DNA from: G965220305 sp965220305
Lineage (GTDB): Bacteria > Chloroflexota > Dehalococcoidia > Lucifugimonadales > UBA3495
DNA length: 64,000 nucleotides
NCBI GenBank assembly: GCA_965220305.1
Contig: OZ244817.1
Location: 496,001 to 560,000 of the forward strand
Direction: 5' to 3'
The position numbers were made by a program, and so were the translations under genes. Below, one piece after another: positions 34,332-43,373 of this stretch (the first letter of the stretch is position 1; each line of letters starts with the position of its first letter). The notes under the pieces are model-generated. The model saw only the letters and a list, made by a program, of their open reading frames with translations, made no database searches and was not told the DNA's origin.

Positions 34332-35327
34332 TCATTTGGGAGCGCAAGCCCGGATAATCGACATCGCCTGCTGCTTGGCTCCAGGGCCAGCAATACGGGG
34401 AGAGATGATGGGTAGGGTAATTCCCGCGTTCCGGTACTCTTGGAGCCTGCTCCGGCACTCCTCCACTTCCCCCACCAGAGCCATCTCCTGGACCAAGCCC
34501 GAAGGCACCAGTCTCAGGGCTTCCTGCTGATTGCCTTCCTGCCAGGCCCTCCGCACTGCCTCGATTTCGTCGGCAAACCCCGCTTCCACCATAAGACGGC
34601 GATACCGAGGAAATCGGGCGGCGTAGTTGGCAATGACCGCTCGCATCTGGTGGGTGGCCGCTGCTGCTTCCTCGCCCACGGCGCAGGAAATCAGCGTGGC
34701 TACTTCCACCTCTGAAGGGTCTCTACCCTGCCGCCTGGCTCCGGCAGCCACCTGTTCAGCCGCGGCGCGGGCATGGTCCAGGGTACACCAGGTCAGCAGA
34801 GTCCCCTGGGCGATTTCCCCGCAGATGCCCAACATTCGTGGGAAAACTGCCGCCACGTATATGGGTATCTCCCGGCGCAGGGGCTCAAACTGGAGGTCAA
34901 ATCCCCGAATATCGAAGACTTCCCCCTGGTAGGAGACGTCCCCGTCCCGCAATAGCCGGCGGACGATGTCCACGCACTCCCGCAGCCGGGGAATTGGCTG
35001 GCCGAAGGGAAGCCCGTGTTCCGGTCCCACCTGGACCCGGTGGCTGGAACCCAGACCCAGGATGAAGCGACCACCGGAAAAGTAGTCCACGCAGGCCGCC
35101 GCCATCGCTATGGTAGGGGCGCTGCGCACGAACACACTGCTGATGCTGGTGCCAAGCCCAATCCTGGTGGTGGCCAGGGCACAGGCCGTCAGCACCGAAA
35201 ACTGATCGCCTCCGTGCCCCTCGGCCATCCAAGCGGACTCGTAGCCCAACTCTTCGGCAAGTTTAACGCACTCCACCACCTCCGGCGGATTCAGTCCGCC
35301 GGTGAAAGCTACGCCAAGTCGCTCCAT
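34332..35327 (-). CDS. LLM-class flavin/F420-dependent oxidoreductase (catabolic run)
   Basis: The 331-residue luciferase-like protein has GVAFTGGLNPPEVVECVKLAEELGYESAWMAE at the N-terminus, ATTRIGLGTSISSVFVRSAPTIAMAA near residue 55, and SGGRFILGLGSSHRVQVGPEHG near residue 85. This pattern is closer to the methylene-H4MPT reductase (Mer)/F420-dependent branch than to two-component monooxygenases. It lies between the FAH-family and hydrolase genes, about 45-55 bases from each, so it belongs to their transcript. Cofactor (F420 or FMNH2) and substrate are inferred only. Confidence 0.83.
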   Translation of the reverse strand: MERLGVAFTGGLNPPEVVECVKLAEELGYESAWMAEGHGGDQFSVLTACALATTRIGLGTSISSVFVRSAPTIAMAAACVDYFSGGRFILGLGSSHRVQVGPEHGLPFGQPIPRLRECVDIVRRLLRDGDVSYQGEVFDIRGFDLQFEPLRREIPIYVAAVFPRMLGICGEIAQGTLLTWCTLDHARAAAEQVAAGARRQGRDPSEVEVATLISCAVGEEAAAATHQMRAVIANYAARFPRYRRLMVEAGFADEIEAVRRAWQEGNQQEALRLVPSGLVQEMALVGEVEECRSRLQEYRNAGITLPIISPRIAGPGAKQQAMSIIRACAPK

Positions 35328-35370
35328 CCCGGATTACTTCCTTGCAGATGCTTGACGGGTTAATCGACGG

Positions 35371-36306
35371 TTAGCCGGAGCTGGCCCTCTCAATGGACCC
35401 GCCAGTATTGATGTAGGATATTTGGTCGGGGGTTTTCCGGCCCCGGGGAGTGCGGTCCCACTCCCGGCCCAGGTCGTCGCGGACGTTGACGGACAGGCGG
35501 CCCAAGCCCTCGGTCTCCACCTCGACCAAGTCGCCGTTCTGGATGGCGCACAGACCCTGGTGGTTGGTGCCGCAGGCCACGATGTCGCCGGGCTGAAGGG
35601 TGGTTATCCAGGTAACCCATTCCATGACGCGGGGTATGGCATTGGCCATGTCGCTGGTGGGATAGTCCTGGTAGAGCTGCCCGTTAATCCAGCAGCGCAC
35701 CTGGAGGTTCATGGGGGCCCCCACCTCGTCGGCGGTGGTAATAGCCGGGCCCATCGGCCCGAAGGTGTCCCAGGTCTTGCCCCAGAAGAAGCTGCCCCGG
35801 CCCTCCGGGCGGATGCCCCGGGCGGAAACATCAATGAAGTTGGTGTACCCGAAGATGTACTCGTAGGCGTCCTCGGGCTTAACCTTACTGGCCGTTTTGC
35901 CAATGATCAGCCCCAACTCGGCTTCCTGCTCAAAGATACTGGGGTTGCAGTCTGGAAGCATCACCGTATCCCCGGTCCCGATGACGCAACTGGGGGACTT
36001 GTGGAAGGCGTCAATTTCGGCGGCCCTTTCGCGGGTGCCGTGCTCCATGTAGTTGACCGCCATCGCCACTATCCGGGTTGGCTCCGGCAAAGGGGCCCGC
36101 AGCCGTACCTGGTCCAGAGGAGTGCCTTGAGATTGATTTGCCAGGTCCTCCAGGGGTTGTCGGTACTTGTCGAAATCCCCTATGACCTGGTTCACCAGGT
36201 TCTGGGGAGATGTGTGGACGATGTCTTTGACCACTTCGGCCACATTTACCACGGAGCCGTTTTTCAGGACGCCCAGTTTGAAATCGTCGAAGAATACCAG
36301 TTTCAT
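35371..36306 (-). CDS. Fumarylacetoacetate hydrolase (FAH) family protein
   Basis: The 311-residue FAH-fold enzyme cleaves C-C bonds or decarboxylates/hydrates keto acids in aromatic degradation. The metal site is visible as the E-x-E of FEQEAELGLIIG (about residues 124-135) and the Asp of NFIDVSARG (about 156-164), and the substrate Lys/Thr segment is GKTWDTFGPMGP. GDIVACGTNHQG near residue 237 is the family's C-terminal GT motif. Paralogues include fumarylpyruvate hydrolase and 2-hydroxymuconate-type decarboxylases, so the substrate is open. Second gene of the five-gene run. Confidence 0.87.
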   Translation of the reverse strand: MKLVFFDDFKLGVLKNGSVVNVAEVVKDIVHTSPQNLVNQVIGDFDKYRQPLEDLANQSQGTPLDQVRLRAPLPEPTRIVAMAVNYMEHGTRERAAEIDAFHKSPSCVIGTGDTVMLPDCNPSIFEQEAELGLIIGKTASKVKPEDAYEYIFGYTNFIDVSARGIRPEGRGSFFWGKTWDTFGPMGPAITTADEVGAPMNLQVRCWINGQLYQDYPTSDMANAIPRVMEWVTWITTLQPGDIVACGTNHQGLCAIQNGDLVEVETEGLGRLSVNVRDDLGREWDRTPRGRKTPDQISYINTGGSIERASSG

Positions 36307-36482
36307 GCTTGCTTATTTCCTCCAACCGGCCCGGGGCCGGAATAGTTAATGGATGTAGATGCCTGGTGGAACCATTGGCTACGCCAATAAAGGTGGCGGG
36401 ACTTCCATTGGGAAAGTCCCCAGGGAAAGTCCTCCGCCAGTCCTTCGGCCCCGGCGGGCGGGAACACAGAGACCTCTAGGGT

Positions 36483-36983
36483 TTAGCTGGAAGCTACCCC
36501 CTGGGGGGCCAGGTGTTCGTCCCACGGGCCCGGGAAGCGCCCCTTGTCCACCTTTCCGCCCAGGAACAGCTCATCCTGTACGGGCCATTGACTGCGGGGA
36601 ATCTCGTAGGAGACCTCGATGCCATTGCCGTCCGGGTCGTGCAGGTAGATCCCTATGGATATGCCGTGGTCGGACACCCGCTCGATGGGGATGTTCTTGC
36701 TCTGAAGGCGCTGGTAGAGCTCCTTCAGGTCTTCCAGGCTCTCCATCATCCAGGCCATGTGGTTCAGACCCACCTGGCGCTGCTGGGGGGCGGCTGCTTC
36801 TTCGCCCACCTCCACCAGGGCAATCTCGTGGGACTGCTCAATGTCAGCCGACATGAAGGCCGCCCTTCCAGGACGGAAATCGTAGGTATGCAAGCCCAGC
36901 ACGTCCTCATACCACTGCTGGGAGCGTTCCGCGTTCCGCACATAAATGTTCACGTGACCCAGGTACTTCGGTTTATAGGCCAT
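36483..36983 (-). CDS. VOC family protein 2 (extradiol dioxygenase/glyoxalase-like)
   Basis: The 166-residue VOC protein begins YLGHVNIYVRNAERSQQWYEDVLGL and has QVGLNHMAWMMESLEDLKELY and HDPDGNGIEVSYEIP, the order seen in single-domain extradiol dioxygenases and lactoylglutathione-lyase relatives. Metal ligands His (GHVN, NHMAW) and Glu (GIEVSYE) are all present, so it is likely metal-active. It is first in the five-gene run, and its ATG is preceded by GGGAGGGAA. Between it and the FAH gene (36307-36482) there is an imperfect GGGACTT/AAGTCCC hairpin near 36398-36420. Confidence 0.83.
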   Translation of the reverse strand: MAYKPKYLGHVNIYVRNAERSQQWYEDVLGLHTYDFRPGRAAFMSADIEQSHEIALVEVGEEAAAPQQRQVGLNHMAWMMESLEDLKELYQRLQSKNIPIERVSDHGISIGIYLHDPDGNGIEVSYEIPRSQWPVQDELFLGGKVDKGRFPGPWDEHLAPQGVASS

Positions 36984-37326
36984 TCAGTTCCCTCCCATGC
37001 CGCAGCTTAATGGCGTCAAAGTACCATACCCATTATTGCTATGCAAGGGGAACTCGGAGGGTCTCCGATAGCTGACGTGAGTGTCCCACGTAGCCCACCC
37101 CCGCATTGACATGAAGCGCGCCGCTGCCCATTATTGACCCATCGCTGGACCATCGGACAGTCGGTTTCCTGGAACATATGACAAGTGACGCCAAACACGC
37201 GATAGGGACGTTGGCGGCTGTCGGGATGGGCCTCGGGGATTCCCTGGCATCTACCCGGCGGGGTAAGGACAGCGTCCTGAGCGCCGGTTGAGTGCCTGGG
37301 AGACCGACAGCAGCTAAAGTGGGAGT
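36984..37326. other. Intergenic stretch between divergent VOC and DUF917 genes
   Basis: It must contain the promoters of two divergent transcripts, but I see no pair of good -35/-10 boxes. ACGTG-AGTGTCC-CACGT near 37076-37092 is a small inverted repeat that might bind a regulator. No gene is visible. Confidence 0.3.
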
Positions 37327-38400
37327 ATGTGGCAGGTCACAGAAGATAATGTGGAGTCCATCGCCATCGGGGCCGGCATCCTGGGTACCGGAGGGGGCGG
37401 CAACCCCTACATCGGGCAACTGCGGGCGCGGCAGGCGTTGCGGAGGTGGGGGCCGGTTGCGGTGCTGGAACCCGACGAGCTTCCCGAAGATTCCCGGGTC
37501 GCGTGCGTCGGCGGCATCGGGGCTCCCACAGTGGGAATAGAGAAAGTACGGGACTTCCAGTCCTACTATGCTCTCCGCGCCATCGAAAAACACACGGGCA
37601 CGGCAGCGACTGCGCTAATATCCAACGAAATTGGCGGCAGCAACTCGGTGGAGCCGCTGATTCCCGCCGCTCGCGCCGGGCTGCCGGTGGTGGACGCCGA
37701 CGGCATGGGCCGGGCCTTCCCTCAGTTCCAAATGAAGACCTTCTTTGTCTACGGGGTGCCCTGCTGTCCCATGTCCATTTGCGACGAGAAGGGAAACACG
37801 GTCATTATCCCGGAGACCATTTCGCCCCTTTGGGCCGAGCGCCTGGCGCGGGCCGTGACTATCCAGATGGGTTGCGTGGCCTGCTACGCCGTCTCCCCCA
37901 TGACGGCTGACCAGGTGCGCACCACGGCGGTCCTCAATACTCTATCCCTGGCCCGAGACCTGGGGGACGCGGTCAAGCTGGCCCGCCGGCGCTCCGAGGA
38001 CCCGGTGGGGGCCATTTTGGATACCTGCCCGGGAAGGGTGCTGTTTTCGGGGAAGATTGTTGACCTGGAGCGACAGACGACGGCGGGATTCGCCCGGGGG
38101 TCCGTGACCATTGACGGTCTCAACAACTACCGTGGCGACCGGCTGGAAATAGAGTTCCAGAACGAGAACCTGATTGCCCGGCAGGAAGGAGAGGTAGTCT
38201 GCATCGTTCCCGACCTGATTTGTATCGTTGACAGCGACACGGGGGAACCCATAACCACGGAGCTATTGCGGTATGGGTTCCAGGTAACGGTGCTGGGCTT
38301 CCCCGCTCCCCCATTGTGGACCACCCCCCAGGGCCTGGCCGCCGCCGGCCCGCGCGCCTTTGGCTACCCCATGGACTACTTGGCGCTAACTTTAGACTGA
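37327..38400 (+). CDS. DUF917 family protein
   Basis: The 357-residue protein has the DUF917 hallmarks: VESIAIGAGILGTGGGGNPYIG near residues 9-30, CVGGIGAPTVGIEKV near residue 60, NEIGGSNSVEPLIPA near residue 100, and DGMGRAFPQFQM near residue 125. The C-terminal beta-rich part (DRLEIEFQNENLIA; VPDLICIVDSDTGEPI) matches the family too. DUF917 proteins usually sit beside hydantoinase/oxoprolinase-family genes, as here (the next gene starts 13 bases on). Their activity has not been established; a role as a subunit or maturation partner for the hydantoinase-like ATPase is inferred. Confidence 0.85.
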   Translation: MWQVTEDNVESIAIGAGILGTGGGGNPYIGQLRARQALRRWGPVAVLEPDELPEDSRVACVGGIGAPTVGIEKVRDFQSYYALRAIEKHTGTAATALISNEIGGSNSVEPLIPAARAGLPVVDADGMGRAFPQFQMKTFFVYGVPCCPMSICDEKGNTVIIPETISPLWAERLARAVTIQMGCVACYAVSPMTADQVRTTAVLNTLSLARDLGDAVKLARRRSEDPVGAILDTCPGRVLFSGKIVDLERQTTAGFARGSVTIDGLNNYRGDRLEIEFQNENLIARQEGEVVCIVPDLICIVDSDTGEPITTELLRYGFQVTVLGFPAPPLWTTPQGLAAAGPRAFGYPMDYLALTLD

Positions 38401-38413
38401 AGAGGCCCCCTTC

Positions 38414-39952
38414 TTGCTGATTGGCATCGACGTTGGCGGCACCAATACCGACGCCGTTTTGATGGACGGCTCCAACCTGGTTGCCCAGGGCAAGCGGCCC
38501 ACAACTCCCGACGTTACCTCCGGCATTCTGTCGGCGCTGGAGGAGGTGCTGCGCCAAGAAAGCCCGGTCGACCACCTGAGCGGAGTGATGTTGGGGACTA
38601 CCCACTTCATCAACGCCCTCCTGGAGCGTCGCGAGCTTTGCCCCACGGCGGCGCTGCGTCTCTGCCTACCCGCCACTCAAATTCTTCCGCCCTTGGTGGA
38701 CTGGCCTGGCGCCTTGCGGGAAGCCGTCGGGGGCCTGACCTACATGGTTCCCGGAGGCCACGAGTTTGACGGGAGAGAAATTTCTCCTCTGGACCCCAGA
38801 CAGATACGGGAAGCTGCCCGGGACATGCTCGCCAAGGGTGTGGAGTCGGTGGCGGTCTGTGGAGTATTCTCGCCCGTAAACCCGGAGCACGAGCTTGAGG
38901 CCGCCAGCATCATCGCCGAGCAAGCTCCCTCCCTGCGGATAACCCTGTCGCACCACAACGCCCGTATTGGCCTGCTGGAGAGGGAGAACGCCGCCGTTTT
39001 GAATGGGTCACTGTTGAAGGTCGCAGAGCGAACCATTGGAGGGATGCGAGACGCCCTTAACGCGATGGGCATTTCCGCGCCCCTCTACCTCAGCCAAAAC
39101 GACGGCACCCTGATGAACACCGATTTCGCCTCCCGGTACCCGGTGCTGGCCATTGCCTCCGGCCCCACCAACAGTATGAGGGGCGCGGCCTTTCTGTCGG
39201 GCGTGGAGGACGCAGTTGTCGTGGACATTGGAGGCAGTTCCACCGACGTAGGAGTCCTGGTCAAAGGGTTTCCCCGGGAGGCGTCGGTGGCAGTCAGCAT
39301 AGCCGGAGTCCGCACCAACTTTCGTATGCCCGAGGTACTCTCCATTGCCCTGGGCGGCGGCAGCGAACTGGTGGGGCAACCGCCACGGGTCGCGGGCTCC
39401 AGTGTGGGGTATCGGCTCACCGAGGAAGCGCTGGTATTCGGGGGCGCCACCCTTACGGCCACCGACGTGGCGGTCGCTGGTGGACTGGCCCAACTGGGCG
39501 ACCCCGGCCTGGTCCGCCACCTGGACCCAACGCTGGTGGAAGCAGCTCTCTGTCACGTGAGGGAACAGGTGGAGACGGCGGTTGATCGGGTGAAGATAAG
39601 CGCCGCTGCCGCGCCGGTGGTGCTGGTGGGAGGCGGCAACGTGCTGGTTGAAGATTCGCTGGAAGGGGCGTCCCAGGTTATACGGCCCGAACACGCCGAC
39701 GTAGCCAACGCCATCGGGGCCGCCATAGCCCAGGTGGGCGGTCAGGTGGAGCGGGTATACTCACCCGAGCGGATAACGAGGCAAGACGCCTTGGCCGAGG
39801 CCCGCAATGAAGCTGTCGCCAGGGCGGTGGCCGCCGGCGCAGACCCGGCCACCGTGGAGTTGTTGGAAGTTGATGAAGTACCTTTGACCTACATACCCAG
39901 CAACGCCACCCTTCTTCGGGTCAAAGTGGCCGGAAAGCTGGCCCGGGCCTAG
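38414..39952 (+). CDS. Hydantoinase/oxoprolinase (HyuA) family ATPase
   Basis: The 512-residue member of the N-methylhydantoinase A/5-oxoprolinase group belongs to the ASKHA ATPase fold. LIGIDVGGTNTDAVLMD at the N-terminus and AVVVDIGGSSTDVGVLVKG near residue 270 are the two phosphate-binding loops. MLGTTHFINALLERRE near residue 56 and LALGGGSELVG near residue 310 are family blocks. It starts at TTG 38414 with AGAGG 8 bases upstream. Enzymes of this group open cyclic amides (hydantoins, 5-oxoproline) with ATP; the HyuB partner is not adjacent, DUF917 is. Confidence 0.85.
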   Translation: MLIGIDVGGTNTDAVLMDGSNLVAQGKRPTTPDVTSGILSALEEVLRQESPVDHLSGVMLGTTHFINALLERRELCPTAALRLCLPATQILPPLVDWPGALREAVGGLTYMVPGGHEFDGREISPLDPRQIREAARDMLAKGVESVAVCGVFSPVNPEHELEAASIIAEQAPSLRITLSHHNARIGLLERENAAVLNGSLLKVAERTIGGMRDALNAMGISAPLYLSQNDGTLMNTDFASRYPVLAIASGPTNSMRGAAFLSGVEDAVVVDIGGSSTDVGVLVKGFPREASVAVSIAGVRTNFRMPEVLSIALGGGSELVGQPPRVAGSSVGYRLTEEALVFGGATLTATDVAVAGGLAQLGDPGLVRHLDPTLVEAALCHVREQVETAVDRVKISAAAAPVVLVGGGNVLVEDSLEGASQVIRPEHADVANAIGAAIAQVGGQVERVYSPERITRQDALAEARNEAVARAVAAGADPATVELLEVDEVPLTYIPSNATLLRVKVAGKLARA

Positions 39953-40166
39953 TCAAGCGCCAACCTCCCGCATTGACTCAAGTACCCATCGACTTTACAC
40001 TAGCTTCAACTTTGGCCGCCGGGACCAAACCGATTTAGCGGTCGCCAGTTCCGTCTTGGCCCGCACCATACAGGAGGGAGCCAGAAGGCCCATAGGGTTC
40101 GGTGCTCCCTTATCACAACCCCAATGCTTGGCCCCAGGACCTGCCGGAGAATAGAGAGGTAGAGGC

Positions 40167-41525
40167 ATGGTGGACCTCAACCAATTGTTCGCGCAAGTAG
40201 ACGCTGCCCGAGAAGATATTATTACCCTGGAACAGGCCCTGGTCCGCATCCCAACGGTCAATACCGGGTTTATGCCCACCGGCAACGAGACTGATGTATG
40301 CGAATACGTGCGGGACTGGCTGGGCGCAGAGGGAATCGATTCGGAGATAATCGAGTCGGCGCCTCGCCGGGGCAACCTGATTGCCCGGTTGGAGGGCCGC
40401 TCCCCCGAAAATGGGCTGATGTTCATGTCTCATACCGACGTGGTGCCGGTGGAAGACGAGAGCAAATGGCGGTTTCCGCCCTTCAGCGCCACCATCGCCG
40501 AGGACCGCGTCTTTGGTCGCGGCTCTTCCGACTGCAAGGGACTGCTGACCGCCCAGTTGATGGCGCTCCGAATTCTGAAGCGAAACGGCATAGAGTTGCA
40601 GAACAGCCTGGTACTCGCCGCCGGGGCCGATGAGGAACACGGAGGGCGGTACGGCTTCGGCTGGCTGGCCCAACACCATCCCGACAAGATCAGCTCTCCC
40701 TTTGCGGTTAACGAGGGCGGCGGGACTCCTATCGACTCGCCCAGCGGACTGACCTACGTTCTGGGCGTGGGGGAAAAGGGACGCCTGCAGATCGAAATCG
40801 ACGTCAAGGGGTCCAGCGCTCACGCCTCCACCCCCTGGCTGGGCACCAACGCCCTGTACCGGCTCAGCCAGGTGTTGGGCCGCATCGAAGGTTATGAGGC
40901 ACAACTGGACACGTCCACCAGCCTGTTTGACCACCTGTCCACCTTCGCCATCGAGCATAAGCCCTCGCCGGAGAATATCGAAGAGATAATCTCCGAGGTG
41001 GAGGACACCAACCCCCGGTTCGCTTCAATGCTGCGGGCCCTATCCCGGATGACCCTGACCCCCACCATGATTAACGGCGGCATCAAGTCCAACAGCGTCC
41101 CGGAGTCTATTCGCCTGACCTGCGACGTGCGTACCCTGCCCCACCAGGACGACACCTACGTGGAGCAGGAATTGAGGCAGACGCTGGAAGGAATACCCGG
41201 GGTTGAGTTTGAAATAGACTACATGGCGGTGCCCAACTCTTCGCCCTTCGACACCGATTTGGCCCGCAGCATTCGGGACGCCACCTCGTTGGCCCTGGGA
41301 CGAGAGGAAATCCAGTGGGTGCCGGCCATCAGCAACGGCTTCACCGACTCTCGCTTCACCCGACCCCTGGGGGTCACCACCTACGGTTTCAGCGGCTCCC
41401 ACCCGGAGGACAACCCCCTGTTGAACCACGTCCACGGCACCGATGAGTCGGTGGGCATCAAGAGTCTGATTAGCGGCGCCAAGATTATGTTAGCCGTTGC
41501 GGTGGACCTCTTGGCGGTCAAGTAA
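40167..41525 (+). CDS. M20-family metallopeptidase / amidohydrolase
   Basis: The 452-residue di-zinc hydrolase of the ArgE/DapE/CPG2 group has the metal motif MFMSHTDVVPVED near residue 90 and the bridging Asp and base in GRGSSDCKG and AAGADEEHGG (catalytic Glu-Glu near residue 155). The dimerisation-domain segment is VKGSSAHASTPWLGTNA near residue 213. Substrates in the family are N-acyl or N-carbamoyl amino acids and dipeptides. Between a hydantoinase-like gene and an amidase, an N-carbamoyl or N-acyl amino acid product is a natural guess. Confidence 0.87.
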   Translation: MVDLNQLFAQVDAAREDIITLEQALVRIPTVNTGFMPTGNETDVCEYVRDWLGAEGIDSEIIESAPRRGNLIARLEGRSPENGLMFMSHTDVVPVEDESKWRFPPFSATIAEDRVFGRGSSDCKGLLTAQLMALRILKRNGIELQNSLVLAAGADEEHGGRYGFGWLAQHHPDKISSPFAVNEGGGTPIDSPSGLTYVLGVGEKGRLQIEIDVKGSSAHASTPWLGTNALYRLSQVLGRIEGYEAQLDTSTSLFDHLSTFAIEHKPSPENIEEIISEVEDTNPRFASMLRALSRMTLTPTMINGGIKSNSVPESIRLTCDVRTLPHQDDTYVEQELRQTLEGIPGVEFEIDYMAVPNSSPFDTDLARSIRDATSLALGREEIQWVPAISNGFTDSRFTRPLGVTTYGFSGSHPEDNPLLNHVHGTDESVGIKSLISGAKIMLAVAVDLLAVK

Positions 41526-41685
41526 GCAACTACCTCAGGGGCTGGGCTAGGCAACCATCCGAGCGCCTTCATCCGCCGCCCCGGTTGAACCACGGGAGGT
41601 GGCGTAATGTAGAGTGACCAGTTACGACTACCGCGCCCGCCTGCATAGATTCCGCGGAGCAATTTCCCACTTTGGAGGCTAGAAA

Positions 41686-41886
41686 ATGGCAATATCCAAA
41701 GAGACTCTCCAAGCAATTGTTCGGGAGTACCAGGGCATGGAGCTCTCCGACGAGGAACTTGACCAGGTGCTGCCGGAAATCGTCAACTACATCGCCGCCG
41801 TCCAAGAACTGCGGGACCTGGACTTATCGGACGTTATGTCCAGCAGGCTGCTGAAGGTGAAAGAAGGGGGTGAAGAAAATGCCTAA
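41686..41886 (+). CDS. GatC/AtzG-like small amidase subunit
   Basis: The 66-residue helical protein has MELSDEELDQVLPEIVNYIAAVQELRDLDL, the two-helix pattern of GatC, and the AtzG/DUF4089 small subunits that stabilise amidase-signature enzymes. The stop overlaps the amidase start by 8 bases (41879-41886), so production of the two should be coupled and near 1:1. ATG 41686 is preceded by GGAGGCTAGAAA. It is easily missed for its size; the pairing with the amidase is the main support. Confidence 0.7.
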   Translation: MAISKETLQAIVREYQGMELSDEELDQVLPEIVNYIAAVQELRDLDLSDVMSSRLLKVKEGGEENA

Positions 41887-43312
41887 TACCGAACTGCTCC
41901 GGCTGTCCATATCAGAACTGGCTCCCAGGATTCGGGCCGGTGAGGTTTCTCCGGTAGAGTTGACCGAGGCGGCGCTGGCGGAAGCGGACCGATTGCAGCC
42001 AGTGCTCAATTCCTTCATAACCATCCTCCACGACCAAGCCCTGGCCCAGGCCAGGGAGCAGGAGGAAGCCATCAGCCGGGGCCAGTACCTGGGGCCTCTC
42101 CAGGGCATCCCCATCGGAATCAAAGACAACATCGCCACCGGCGGCATCCGCACCACCGTGGGCTCCAAGGTGCTGTCCAGTCACATCCCCGAAGAAGACG
42201 CCGAGGTGGTCACTCGCTGCAAAAACGCGGGGGCCGTCATTCTAGGCAAGGAGAACCTGGAGGAGTTCGCCGCCGGTGTTACCTCCAACAATCTCCACTA
42301 CGGGGCCGTGCATAACCCCTGGGGTCTCGACCATGTACCCGGCGGGTCCAGCGGCGGGGGCGGCGCCAACGTGGCCGCGGGAGTAACCTTCGCGTCGCTG
42401 GGAACGGACCTGGGCGGCTCGGTGCGGCTGCCCGGCACCTTCTGCGGCGTGGTGGGGCTGAAACAGACCTTTGGCCGCGTGAGCCAGCGGGGGCTGATGG
42501 TAACCAGCTTTAACGGCGACCATATCGGGCCGATGACCCGCTCGGTGCGCGACAGCGCCCTAGTGCTCCAGGCCATCGCCGGGTACGACCCCCTGGACCC
42601 CAGCACCGTCCCGGTTCCAGTGCCCGACTACACCGAATCGCTGGACCGGGGGCTCCAAGGGCTGCGCATCGGCATCCCCAGCAACTACTATTTCGACCTG
42701 GTGGACCCGGAAGTTGAGGCCGCGGTCCGGCAGGCAATTGCCGCACTGGAAGAGCTTGGCGCAGAGACGGTGGAGATAAGCCTGCCCAGCATGAAATACG
42801 CGGCTGCTCTACGGATAGCCAGCATGGCCGATTCGATTGTCACCCACGAGCCGTACCTGGAGTCCAACAGGGACGACTACGGGCCCCACGTTCTCTACCG
42901 GACTCTGGCCGGTCAGTTCGTGCTGGGGCGGGACTATTCCAAGTCCATGAAGGTGCAGCGGATAATCAAGGAAGAACACGCTAGGGTCCTCCGAGAAGTG
43001 GACTTTATAGTCACCCCGACCGCTCCGGTGGCGGCTCCACGCATTGACGCCGATGCCATCTCCCTGGGAGGCGAACAACATCCGGTGCGCGGGCCCGGGT
43101 CGGGGATGATTTCCCGCAACACCAGCCCCAGCAACTCCACCGGGCTGCCAGCCATTACGGCGCCCTGCGGGTTCACCCAAGACGGTCTTCCCATCGGAGT
43201 CCAATTTATTGGCCGGCCCTTTGAAGAGGAATCGCTGTTCCGGGTCGCCCAGGGGTACGAGCAGGTTTCCCCGGCTTTGGGACGCCGCCCGGCGGTGGCC
43301 GCCGGGGACTAG
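41879..43312 (+). CDS. Amidase-signature enzyme (GatA/AtzE-like)
   Basis: The 477-residue amidase-signature hydrolase has the Ser-cisSer-Lys triad: Lys in GIPIGIKDNIA (near residue 81), and the serines in VPGGSSGGGGANVAAG (near residue 156) and LGTDLGGSVRLPG (near residue 178). ATG 41879 is chosen for AGGGGG 8 bases upstream; a GTG 9 bases earlier is less well placed. No GatB is present, so a role in Gln-tRNA/Asn-tRNA amidation is unlikely. With the small upstream subunit it resembles the AtzE-AtzG carboxybiuret hydrolase arrangement. Substrate inferred as an amide or carbamoyl compound. Confidence 0.87.
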   Translation: MPNTELLRLSISELAPRIRAGEVSPVELTEAALAEADRLQPVLNSFITILHDQALAQAREQEEAISRGQYLGPLQGIPIGIKDNIATGGIRTTVGSKVLSSHIPEEDAEVVTRCKNAGAVILGKENLEEFAAGVTSNNLHYGAVHNPWGLDHVPGGSSGGGGANVAAGVTFASLGTDLGGSVRLPGTFCGVVGLKQTFGRVSQRGLMVTSFNGDHIGPMTRSVRDSALVLQAIAGYDPLDPSTVPVPVPDYTESLDRGLQGLRIGIPSNYYFDLVDPEVEAAVRQAIAALEELGAETVEISLPSMKYAAALRIASMADSIVTHEPYLESNRDDYGPHVLYRTLAGQFVLGRDYSKSMKVQRIIKEEHARVLREVDFIVTPTAPVAAPRIDADAISLGGEQHPVRGPGSGMISRNTSPSNSTGLPAITAPCGFTQDGLPIGVQFIGRPFEEESLFRVAQGYEQVSPALGRRPAVAAGD

Positions 43313-43373
43313 AAGGGTTGCCACCGCCCTCAGCCCGGAGGACCGACAGTCAGTCATGCAGGAGGTTATTAGG

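Noticed and set aside
38414..39952. Assignment as ATP-dependent 5-oxoprolinase or N-methylhydantoinase specifically
   Set aside because: Only the shared ATPase fold is visible and the usual B partner is missing, so only the family name is justified.
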